Shown: positions 18,817 through 30,600 of the stretch, piece after piece
How the letters are laid out: each line of letters opens with the position of its first letter
How positions within the stretch are numbered: the stretch's first letter is position 1
Assembly: GCA_010015655.1 (NCBI GenBank)
Contig: ML976710.1
Coordinates: forward strand, 244,826-308,825
Source of the DNA: Bimuria novae-zelandiae CBS 107.79
Lineage: Eukaryota; Ascomycota; Dothideomycetes; Pleosporales; Didymosphaeriaceae
DNA: 64,000 nt
Direction of reading: 5' to 3'
Made by a program: the position numbers and the translations under genes
Notes under the pieces: generated by a model
What the model was told of the DNA's origin: nothing
Database searches by the model: none
The model's input: the letters and a program-made list of their open reading frames with translations, nothing else

Positions 18817-20802
18817 CTAAGTAATCAAAATTTTAAACTCGGACGGACTCGGACTAGAAGCCGGAGTCGAAAGCGACGCACTCCTGCTCCACATGCCCTC
18901 ATCTGACGCCCCCTCATCACTAAAAACCGTAGGCGTTTGTGTCTGTGGCTGCTGCGTCGGGCTCAGCGCAAACGTCTCCGCCTTGATGCCCATCATCAAG
19001 AAATCCGCCACCATCTTCCCCTGCTTCAGGCCAAACACCTCCGCAATTCTACTCGCCGTCTTCGCAATCCACTTAAACGTCTCCACATTCGTCGACGATG
19101 CACCGAGCAAGATGGACAGGGGCATCATGAGCATGTGCGCACCGATGCTGCGCGTCGTCGCGGTCGACTTTACCATGTTCTCGAGGTGGTAATCGACCGC
19201 GTCTTGGATATCTCTCGCCAGATCCGTCTGTGCGGTGATCGCGTCTTGAAGCGCCTTGTGCGAGTCCGGCGTGGGCGCGATGGCTTCTTGGGCACGGAAG
19301 TACACGAGAAGGAGCTCGTACAGGAGGATCTGCCCGCTATGCATAAGCAGCCAGGACATGGCGACCCAGATGAAGCGGTGCGCTTTGTCGGCACCGAACG
19401 TCTGCATACCAGGCGAGGTGCCAGGTCTTTTTTTCCAACTCCTGTGTCCGTGTGGGAGAATCCATTGCGGGAATTCGGGATCCCAATCTTGGAAACCTTG
19501 CAGTGTTGCTCTTGCTTCTGCCACCATGGCGCCGTCGACGTAACCGGTGCGCTTTTGCTGTGTGCGGAGCTTGCAGACGCGGCTCATGAGACTGAAAAAT
19601 ACAAATTCAAAGTCGTATTCTGTGAGTCTCTCATCTTCTATGTGTTCCAGGAAAAACTCTGGGAACTCTTCGCTTGTAAGCAAGCAGAGCGAGAGCTGAC
19701 GATCTTTAGCCGAGGAGCATAATTGTATGAGTATACATACAATGGAGCCCCGTAGACGCACAAACATGCCGTGGCCAACCAGACTGGCAAATTGAGAACT
19801 GCCCCGCAGCTTGACGATGGTTGCTGCACCCCTGAGATGCGTTTGTGAAGCAGTCATCGATTGGGCACCGTCGCACACCATATTCTAGGTCTTGTTTCAG
19901 CAAAAGCAGTCATCGAAAGGCGGAGAACTTACTTCGAAAGAAGACAACAGCAAACAAGTGAGAACGGACGAATCAGACAATGCATGTTCGGGGTTTTGCA
20001 GCTGTTCATTCCTGAAAGCCCACGTCAGCGGACATCAATGAACGCAGCATACCCGGGGATCACTTACAGCTGTCCTAGCACCTTTAATTGCATAACTCTT
20101 GCAGCGCGTAGCAAATCGGGGGCGCCTTTAGAATTGCCCAATGAGGCAAGACCACCTTGTAAAGCATAGATTAGCACACATGATGCATATGCTTTCCGAC
20201 CCGCTGCTCTGGTCACTCACAGGCCTTGATAATTTCCACCGTCGGTCCCCCTCTGGCAAGATCATCTCGATACACCGGCAATAAATACTCAAACCCCATG
20301 GGCAACTCCGAACTACTACTGAAGAACTTCTCGTTGAAGTTCGCCAACCAGTACATCATGGCCTCATCCTGAAGCGTCGCCCTCCGACTCGGATGCTGCA
20401 CAAGGGTACTCAAATCCAGCGTCGCAAACGCGTTTTCATTTTGGAGCGACCTCTCCTCTCCATCGCCGCTCTTGCGTACCTTGCTAATGACCAATCCAGT
20501 TTCGTTCCGAAACACCATGTCCTGCTCGTTCCGGTACCCGAAGCACATCCGATTTTTGCGGAGGCACTGCGTGCATGACGGGAGGGCTAGGTCGCATCTG
20601 AATTGGCTGGAGATTAGTGCGATGTCGCTAGGGGGGCTTCGCTCTTCTGCGGCCTCGCTCTTTGCGAAACGATTACCCGATGGGGATGTCCTGCAGTGTG
20701 GAGACACCGAGGGGATGGAACGAGCGAACGATTGATTACATACTTTGTCCTTCTCTGCCGACAAGGTAGGCATCCTTTGCTGGGTTTACCTGAGAAACCC
20801 AT
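18817..20802 (-). CDS. Zn2Cys6 fungal transcription factor
   Basis: A nuclear DNA-binding regulator of the Gal4 type. Five exons: 20802-20744, 20597-20221, 20155-20068, 20011-19933 and 19884-18817. Introns of 146, 65, 56 and 48 bp all have GT..AG ends and keep frame, giving 556 aa. The binuclear cluster, residues about 11-36 (CLPC...KCD...CTQC...C), has the exact spacing Cx2Cx6Cx6Cx2Cx6C; intron 1 splits it just before the third Cys, common in this family. Downstream is the typical middle region (ACGLASLG, LLRAARVMQ, HLRGAATIVKLRG), then a Ser/Pro-rich tail (SLSTPASSPSPSEF). The target genes are unknown. It faces away from the rhamnogalacturonase gene with 1.6 kb of other DNA between, so a link is only a guess. 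No sign of decay. Confidence 0.9.
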
Positions 20803-21649
20803 AGCGATACAAGGCTTGCAATGGTTTCAGTCCAATGATAGAGCCTCGCGCGTCCGTACGCCAAAGCTGGTGTAAAGGCACCCAAAGGCAATGTAACTGT
20901 TTAACACGACGTAGATGCAGCGGGTCCAGCCGCTAGTCTACCGAAGACACGGTTCAAGTTAGATACTGTTATGACCGTCTGTTACGTCGCCAGCGGCATT
21001 CATTGGTTGTGTGGACGGAGGTGTGGAAGCGGAATGGCCCTGGCCCTGGCGTCGTTCGCAGCTAGAGCGCGGTTCTCCTTACTGTCAACTGGTGTCGCAC
21101 AAAGGCATCTCGGGTCTCATGTGGGCTTGGTAGTGGTGTTTGCAGAAGATTGTAGGCGACAGAGTGGTGGTATTGCCGCACAGTTCCGGCGGGCAGCAAT
21201 TTGCCGAGCACCCTGTCGCCCACCCTCAGCTCCGTTCACGAGACGCCAAGGCTGTTATGTAAGCACTGGCGAAGTCGTGCGCAGCACTGTACCTAGGTAG
21301 CTAGCTAGCCACATGAACTAGGGACAGATATTCCAAATAAAGGAGTTGCTTTTGCGTTAAATGTTACATTGTTCCATCAAACTGTCTACAGACAAAATAA
21401 AATCAGGCTTGCCCACCGGCGTTTGGACGTGACCCTATAAGAAACACACATCTCCTACCCCTGGCCTGCTGGAGGCACGTTGCATCACAGAAGCGCCATG
21501 CTAGCAATACCAACATCAATACAAATCTGTTACATGACCCCCACCCATAAATCCCCACCCACCTGAACGCCTCGCTAAAACTAAAGCAATCTCAATATCC
21601 ATCTCTAACAAAAGTGATGATATCACCCACACCTGCTCTTTTTGATCCT
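20803..21649. other. Intergenic region between Zn2Cys6 gene and TRA1
   Basis: About 850 bp with no supported gene. The left part should hold the promoter of the Zn2Cys6 gene and the right part the 3' untranslated region of TRA1 (both minus strand). Confidence 0.6.
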
Positions 21650-24600
21650 TTACAAATACGCCATCCACAGCGGGTCCGTCTGAGACAACTTAGAAGGATT
21701 GACCGCGGTAGCCACCAAATCCACCATCGTCTGGTTTGCGGGAAGGTTGCTTGTTTGAGGCAGACTACCCATGCTCGTCGCGCGTTTGACAACCAACTCG
21801 CTATTCGTCTGGACTGTCTCCCTCAGGTTCTCCGGCGTCAGACCCTTGTGTTGACTCGTGAACCAGTGATTCATTTCGTCGCGCATGAAGATTGCGAGCT
21901 GCATCTCCAGCTCGCCCTCAGGCTCGATGAGGCACCGCGCGATAGACATGACGGACGGCGCGAAGATGCCTTCGAGCGCGAGTGGGCCCATGAGTGTTTG
22001 CATGTTGGGCGTCAGGCGGAAGGGCACAGGCTCGCTGTTGTGCAGAATCGGCTTTCCTATGGCCATGGACGGGATGAGTTCGGAGCCCCAGACGCGGCCG
22101 CTGCTGCGTGAGATGCTGATTTTATGAGGAAATCGCGAGTTCATATGCATGACGTATGTCATGAACGTCAGCGCGGCAAGTTGGTAGCTAAAGGTACGGC
22201 GGAATAGCCAAAAGTCTTCAAAGCCTGGGTATGTAGCGCGGAAGTAGTCCAACAGGAGAGTCTGCGGTACATACTTCTCCTGCACGGCGGCAAAGGTTTC
22301 GAAGCGGATGCTATTGGCGTGCTCTATGTTTTTCTGCATCACGATGTTGGCTTGGTCTTTGCTTAGGCGAGGGTCGGGTTGTCTTACAGGATTGAGCGCT
22401 TTGAGCTTCTCGAGGCTGAACAGGATAGGCTCGTCTTTGTTGAGATCGTTCCTCCGGCAGTAGTCTTCGAAGATGCCTTGCATGCTGATGTAGGAGACAT
22501 CATCTTGTACCATGCGCACGACAGGTGTGATAGGCACCATAAGTGGAAGGTGGAACTGCAGATTCCGCCTTCGGCTCTCTTTGCGCTTCGAAAGGATGCC
22601 ATTGAAGATCCTGAACAGTTGCAGGATACGCTCTTCTCGCCTAGAGCTACGTTGCGCGGGGAACTGAATTGCGAACGGGTGAACGCTTCCGTCATGTCCA
22701 CGGATCTTGAGTCGTCTATGGCAGATGCCAACGCCACGAACCACATCCACTTCCGGTAGGAAACGTTCAATGCGAACGAAGTCAGAGTTCTTGTCGCGAT
22801 GCTGCAGGTATTGACCAGGGACTTCTACGTCATCGAATTTGAGGAAGCGAAATTCGCTGAGTTGTTGGGTGTAGGACTCGAGAGGAAGAACGAGCTTTCT
22901 ACGATCCAGACGCTCTTCAAATCGATTCCTCCACATCCGGAGTTTCTGGATGTACTCGTACATGCTAGGCTTATGAGTTACGAAGTCGTGCTCGAAGGCT
23001 TTCCTGATGTGCGGAGGCAGTACAGACTCAGCGAAACGTGTGATGTTTGCTTCGGTCGACTGTGGCAACCTCACTTCTGGACCGTAAAGACCAGGAGACC
23101 GACCAACATAGGCCAGTCCGTCGTTCAGTAACGCGACTATCAACCTGTAAGCATCCTCATCGGGCGGACATTTGAAATTTTTCTGGATCTGATCGAGCAT
23201 TGTCTCCATGGAGAGAGCCAGCAACGGAAAGGCCGTTTTGAGGATAGCTGATATCTCTTCCACGTGATCCCATGGTCGTTTTGGAGCAGGAGGCGTCTCG
23301 GTGTTGGCTGCGGTTGGTGCATCCTGGGCAGCTCCTTCGGTCTTGACTGTTCCATTGAGAGTGCCATCCGTGGTAGATTTGCTTTCACCATTCGCAGAGG
23401 GGGGTCGGTTCTCAGGCGAGCTCAGCTTCTGCACTGGCGACCCTTGTGCTCCTGAAGCTCCTTGCGCTTGTTGTTGCTTAGCCTTGAGCGCCTTCTCTTT
23501 CGCCTCCTTTTGTTCGTGTTGCTTCTTTAGCGTGGCCATGTCCTCTCGTGTCGTCCTAAGATGGCAGTACAATGCCTGAGGATAAGTCTTCGCCAGCTTA
23601 CCGAGAATAGATCGCGTGATAGGGGCTTCTGCTCTAGACAGGCTGTTCAGAAGTTGAGGAATATATGTAATCCAGTACCAAGCCGGTGTATCACCTTGGA
23701 ACTCTTCGAACCTCACAGCTAAGCGCCGCTCGGGGTTGTCGAGACTGAGCAGCCAGAGTACACGGCCGAGGAGTTTCCTAGACTTCGCGTTCTTGTACAA
23801 GCTGGCTGCCTCAAGATAGCAGCTGAGAGCTGCATCGGCTTTGTCGAGGGTCGACGGATCCTCCTTGAAGAGCATATCGTTGTAGCGGCCCCACTCTGCC
23901 CATGCCTTCGGCAGCTTCAGGTCAAAGATCATGGCAGTGCCGAACGCGTCGTTAGCATCGTTCTTCTGGCCAAGCTTCGCGAGGAACATTCCCTTCAGTG
24001 TGTAGAATTCCGCCTTTTGCTGATTGCCGAAGTAGTTCAGGTTAGTATTGTTGATGACATCCAAGCCATTGTTCAACTCCGATCGGTTCTGATAATGGCA
24101 CTTGGCCTGCTCACGCAACTTCAAAAACGCTTCCTGAATCTCAATGTTAGGAAGAGTGTAGATGCGGCTCAACTGCTGAATGCACACGTCTGGGAGATTG
24201 TGTTTCCGAGCGACATGAGCAAAGCGATTGATGATCCAAGCAGTCTCGTGGTAGCCTCGGTATGCGAATGAATTGCCGCTAGGATTATTCGGGTTCGGTG
24301 GAAGTAGCTGCAAGTAGACCCCATTGATGAGATGGAAAATATGCTGCCGCCACGTGACCAAATCCTGCCAGGCGTTGATATCATCCCAGAAGTTGGGCAA
24401 ACGATCGCGCCATGTAGAGAGCAAGAGTTTTAGCTCTTGGGATTTATGGTCGAGATTGGCTTGGGTAGTCTGGGCGAGGCTCTGACAGATGACACTCGCA
24501 TCATGTAGCTCAACCAGCTGTTGGAAATGTTGAAGAAGGGGAATATGGGCCTGAGTTATGCGACGTGGCAGCTGGTGCCACTTCCGTATGGATAGCTGAA

Positions 24601-27600
24601 TTGACTCGTCACATAGCCTGTGGAACTCTGGCTGCGTCTCTTGTTTCGCGTGAAGCTTAAGCAGCGAGATGAAGGTCTGGAAGAACACTCTTCGCGGAGT
24701 CGGTGCATCGCTCACAGCCTTAATCGTCGCATCCAGCTGCTCTCGCTGTTCGGCATTCTGCCATGCTTCGAAATGCCTCCAGGTCGCTTCAAGGTACAGG
24801 TCGTTGAAGTTCTCGTGCTTGGCGAAGTCACTCAACACCTCCCATTGCTGCAGCTTTTGAGCGCACAGGACCCAGTGGTCCTCCCAAAGCATGTACTCGC
24901 CAGTGGAGAACGGCAGAACGCTAGTCCGCGCCTTGATCTGCGCCGCTTCGTACATTTGCTGAGCTTTGTCCCAAATGCCAATCTGTTCGTATGAGAGAGC
25001 CGCATTGGTTTCGATGAACTGGCACCGTCGTCGCCAGGTACCGTAGAACAAATCGTCCTCTTGCATGCCGGTGTAGATCTCCAGTAAGGCATCCAAATTG
25101 CTCTCCCTCAGTTTCTCTGTGTCCACGATAGGGCTGACCGCTGACTCTTCCATGTACACAGCACCAGTATACCAAGCATTGTAGGTTCGTGCGAGATATT
25201 TCATGATGTGAGGTGGGAACTTCACCCGCGGCCTCGCATGCACGATTCCGTCTAGCATACTTGCGACGCAGTTGGGGCGCTTGTCTAACTGTCTTGAGTG
25301 ATAGTCTTTGGTCAGCAGCGTTGCGATGCCCTTCTCCAAGTCGCTTTGATCGTCCTTTGTCAGAGCGGTCCAGGCAAGTGGGAAGAACGCGACCCATATA
25401 TCGTGTGCGAGGTTGCTGTCCGTATGTTGCAGGTGTCCCAAAGGTTCAAAGAGGTCTTTGATCTTGACATCGCCTAGCTGGTTGCAGAACCGACGGTGGT
25501 TACTGACGAGGGTTTCGAGCTCATCGTCAACCATGACATCTGCTATCCGAGGGTCTCTACTGTAGGTACCAAATATTGTCGAGTTCTGCGGAAGCCTGAA
25601 GTCCTCGGGGTGGAGCTGTGCTGGAGTGTTCATTTCGACCGAGCCGAACATCAGGTGAATGACTTGGCTAAGCCAGTAACTGTCCGCAAGCGTGTCCCAA
25701 TTCTGCGACGCAAGGACATAGCTTAGCCTGCTTGCTGCTGTACGGCTCAAGCTCTTGTCGAAAATGGTCATGTATCGGTTGCGCATCTCGACGTCTTGCG
25801 CTCGTGTGCCTATGAGGAAGGCGTGCTCCATGCGCACCGTCAACTCTGAGCGCGTGATTTTTGGATCCTCGTAGATGCGTATGACCAAGTCGAGGAACCG
25901 ATTGAGGAGCGACGCATCCGGACGGTGTTCAAATAACAGCATCTTGCTGAGCACCGCCGTCTTCTCTTTTAGCGTGGGCACAGGCTCCGTGGAGTGAAAG
26001 ATCCACTCTTCAACCAGATCAAGAACCTTCATGCACACAACATTGCTCTGCGATCGTTCTACCAAGGACGCAAGCACACTAAGATACGGCCGGCGGTTCT
26101 CCCCGAGTTCATTCATTCGAGCGGCAAGGATATCCACAACCTTCAGCACAAGGTCGGTCTGAATCTCAACTTCGCGGGGATCTGCTGGCGGGGTAGCGCT
26201 GTCGGGGCGCGCACCAGGGGGCGCGCCGGGTTGGCCAGGTTGGTTACTGTGCGCGGTGAGGTGATCTTTAGCCATCTTCCCTTGGAAAGCCTTCATGAGC
26301 TGTGGGATGTGCTGGTCGATCTCTTCGGGTTGCTTCTGGCAGAGCGTCCACAGGATATTGATAGCGCAAATGTTCGAACCGTTGGAGAGAGCCTCCGTGG
26401 CGATGGCTCCAAGCTGACCGACAAATTCGGTAGAGGGCGTCTCTTCCGTATTGCCTTCCTCATCCTTGACAGGCTCTGGCATGACATCTAATATGCGCTT
26501 CAAGATTGGCTGTAGCTGTGAAATGCCGTCGTCGGTCTCATCTGCTGCCTGGAGGCTCGCTTGCACATCAGCGTGCTCGGACCGGAGGGGCTTCTCCAAT
26601 ATCCTCTGAAACTGCGGAACGCGTTGGAGCACCCAGTCGTCGGGCTTCACGTTGACAATCACCTTGACCATCTGTAAGGTATTGATCATCCTAGTGGTGA
26701 ACGGCTCGGGTTTCTCGTCTGCCTTCATGTCCAAGGTCAGGATCTCCTCGAGTTTCTTGCTCAGAACGAGATCCAGATCGAGGTCGCTCCAGAGACGCGG
26801 AGATAGAAGATCATGCAGGAGTTGCACAGCTTTCCTGCAGATTTCGGTGGGCTGCGGACTGCTCGGAGACGGCGCTAGAGCATCTTTCGGCTTGGGGGTC
26901 GCTACGGGGTAGCGCTCCGGAAGGTAGGAAATAAATGAGAGCAGGTATTTAATGAGCAGCATTCGGATGCCAGGTGCAGCGACAAAGCCCTTGCTAGGGC
27001 TAGGAGGCACAATAGAGCCGTCTGCACGTCGTTTATGTGCCTGTGGTGACAGGGAGGAGCGCTCAGCGCTAGGGCTCGTCTCGCTCGCAGCTCTATCTTC
27101 CCATGTCCTGATCAAACTGATCAGGTTCAAAGCAAGCTTCTTTGCCTCAGTCGATGGGTTCGGAGGCTGTGCAATCTTCGAGAGCGCTCCAATAATGATA
27201 GTTGAGAGCGGCTCTCGAGCCTCGTAGAATAGGTCGGGATGGCGAACGAGAAAGTTGAAGATACTCATCAACTGTTGCAGATTCGAACTCTCCTCTGACA
27301 AGATCTTCCGGGGAATTGCGGCCCACCTTGGGATCGGCATCTTCTGGTCCGCTCCACCCAAACGCTTCTTCAGAACCGGCGCCATCAGCTCGAGCGACTG
27401 CATCACAAGCGCTTTGCCCTCGTTCTGATGCGCTTTGAGCAGAGTCTGGTACACTTGGCTAGCGATCTTGACCGGAGTATCATACACGGCAATGAAGAAG
27501 GCGATCACAACGTAAGCCGCATATTTGTTGATGACGTCTTCCAACCGGATGTACGCCCAAGCGAATCGGATGATATCCTTGCGAGTCTCTTGTATCACAC

Positions 27601-30600
27601 TGGAATAGTGCTTCAAGAGTAGCGTAGTCAATTGAAGCAGCTCCATGCGCGAGTGGTCAACACCAAGCTGTGCACTCTCTTCCGAAGTGTCGATCAAAGC
27701 TTGCGGTTTCCACAGGCGGTTGTGGATGGTGTCCGTCATGTTGCGGTCCACCAGTTTCGTGCCCTTGCTCGCTTCGTGGCCGAACAAGGTATCCCAGTTG
27801 CGCTTGGCATCCATCGCAAAAATGGGGTTCACGATATATCGGAAGATAAACGTCTTGGTCCTCTGTGACGAAGTGCGTCCGGTGTAAAGATCAACGCACT
27901 TGTGAACCAAAGCCTTCCAGTAATCGACCGACTCGTTTAACACCATCTGCTCGTAGATGAAGTCGAACAGTACGGGAGTTGCCTTCAAATCATCGGAAGT
28001 AACCGCGTCGATGAGCTCAAAGAAGAAATCCATGTTATCGGGATCGTACCGCAAGTAGGTCGTGAAGACAGTCATGATCTGCTCGCCTGCCTGCTCTGTT
28101 GCCAGACGCAGTGATGGCTCGATAGTGTTTTTCCGTAATTTCTTCTCCAGTGAGCGTGCAGCTTCGAAGAGTGCCTTCCTTAAATCCTCCTCGCCCACAA
28201 GCCACTCCCGCGTTCCCTCGAACTGACTCATGGCATAAGCAACGTGAACAGCGTTGAGCTGCGCCTGGCACTTCTCCTTCTCTGAACCGTCGAGCTCGAA
28301 GGAGGCTATGAATTTAGGTTTGTCCTTCAGCAATTCTTCTCGCAAAGCACCGCTCGCCGGATTCTCAAGCAGCTGTGCGAAAAACCTACCCTGTGTCTCA
28401 TCTTTCAAGTTCGGCGAGAAGTGTTCCCAGGTATCTTTGGGATATATGCACAGATACTTGATTAGAGGCTCCCGGAAGGGGCTGTAGTGTGTCCGACGAA
28501 GGGCGGCCTCGAGCTCGATGACCTTCTCGATGATTTGCTTGAGGAAGCTGATCGCAGCCGGCGGTAACAAATGGAAAACGTTGAAGATTGCCGTTACAAT
28601 CTTCATCTTGGGGTTCTGTTCAATCATATGGAACGAGATCTTCTGCAGGCTGACGGGGTCTGCGATGTTCTTCAGGTGGTCAAGAAGTCGAGTTCCTATC
28701 TCCACCTTGAAGTAGTTGGTAAGCAGCTTCAGGAGGCGAGCCAATCCATCCAGATTCTCCACTGAGAGCTTTCGAGGATCCTGAAGATTAACCAGAATCG
28801 GCCTCAGGCCACTTTGCAGCACATCCTTCGGCAATTTGTTCGTTGCCGATATAACGAGAGAAAGACCAGCGTTCGCAGCGTCGATAACCTCGGGAGACTT
28901 TGAATATAGGCATTTGAAGAAGACCGCAATGATGCGGAGGAACGTATTGTTTGGAGGCGTGGTGTTGAACTCCGGAAAGCCCTGCGCAGTGGAGAGCAGG
29001 CGAATACAGGCGACACGTAGATTGATGATGTGTTCCGCATTCCGTTGTTCAAAGGGCTTGTTGGCGAGTCCCTCGTCTTCTGCATCTGCCAAGGCGAGTG
29101 ACTCCATAAGTAACCTCGTTAGCTGATCGTTGAACTCGAGTACGTTGTTCTTGAGCTTCAAGAGGAAGGTGATTGCATCGATGTATGCGATCTGGATGCT
29201 GAATGGCAGAGCGCGAAGCGGTTTAGTCCAGATCGGTATTATCAATCTATCCTTAACTGGTCCAACAAGCTCATGTACTGCGAGACCGGTGATCTTGGAA
29301 AGTACGTGGAACGCTTTCTGGGTAGCATCTCGCACGTTCTTGTTCATGTGCGACAGATCACCCACTAACAACCCGCAGAGATTCTGCAAGGGATTGTCGC
29401 GAGCTTTGTATTCCTCCACCGTAGTCGGCTTATAGCATCTGCGGAGGAGGTCTTCCAAAAGTCCTTGCGCCTGAATGCGCGTCTTGGAATCAAGATCTGT
29501 GGGCATGTCCTTCATGACAAAATTCAACGCCCGGATGAGTTCCCTATGTCGGTCGAGCATCCATGCGTCGCCCAATCCAAGCTTCTTGATGACAATCTCA
29601 ACGCCTCGGGTCCCTCCGGACTTCATGAACCAGTCATCAGCGTAACAATTGTGGACGAAGATCTTGGAGAGCTCGGTGAAGAGAGGAAATCTATCCAATT
29701 TCTCCTGGTTCCCGAGGACTATCTTCGCAGTATCCCGCATGGTGATAATGGCTTGCTCAGCAGCTTCGCGGACCGACTCGTGATCGGAAGCGAGCGAGTC
29801 ACCAAGCGCCTCGGAGAAGACATCGGTTCCGATTGTGACTGGACCCTCTCCTGACTGAACGTCGAATGGTTTTCCCTTGTGCTTTTCATACGCGAAATGG
29901 GTGCCTAATTCCAGGAGCGTGAAGTGCTTCGCAAGATTCGTAACGAGGGCATCGGCCTCTGCCTTGAGATCGGCGATCGAAACGGCGAAGATACACGCCT
30001 TTAGAAGGTTTCTCAGGTTCTCCTGCTCAACTCCCTTTTTGACAATGGATTTTTCACGTTCCGAAATAGTCAGCAGATCCGCGCCGATATCCGTTTTCTT
30101 GCTGTACAAGTCATTGGCTTGCAGCCGTACAAGCTGGGCGAAATCGTCAGGCAGGCTGTCGAAACCAACAAGTAGCTTCGTGTGGGATGTGATGAGCCTG
30201 AACGCTTGCTGTTTATGGAATGGATCCGACTTCTTTGCTGCGGGAAGCTTCGGCACTTCCTGCAGCTTTGCGATGGCAGTCTCGATGCCTATCACAACCG
30301 GAAATGCACGGTCCTTGGTGGAGCCGATGAGCCGAATGTCGACAGATGCCGCATCGTCAGCGTATGGCTTATAGTTCAGCTGAGGCGGACCAGTTATGAA
30401 CTTTCGATTGCGACCGCCCAGCTTGCCGAGAATCCTCATGGTCGTATGTGCGTGGAAGTGGCTATACGGCTGCGGTTTCAAATGCTCCCAAAGCGCCGCC
30501 ATCAGGTCGTCAATGACGGGTGCCATGATAGGGTCGAGATAGTCTGCCGTGAGATTGTCCACGCAGAGCTCCAGCGTCCTAAGTCCCTGGCCCACGAGCT

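Noticed and set aside
18937..19722. 261-codon plus-strand frame opposite the Zn2Cys6 gene
   Set aside because: Arg/His/Leu-rich shadow of the minus-strand exon 5, which shows family motifs.
11567..20802. Idea of a secondary-metabolite or pectin-use gene cluster with its own Zn2Cys6 regulator
   Set aside because: No backbone synthase or further carbohydrate enzymes are present, and the regulator is 1.6 kb away with unrelated remnants between.
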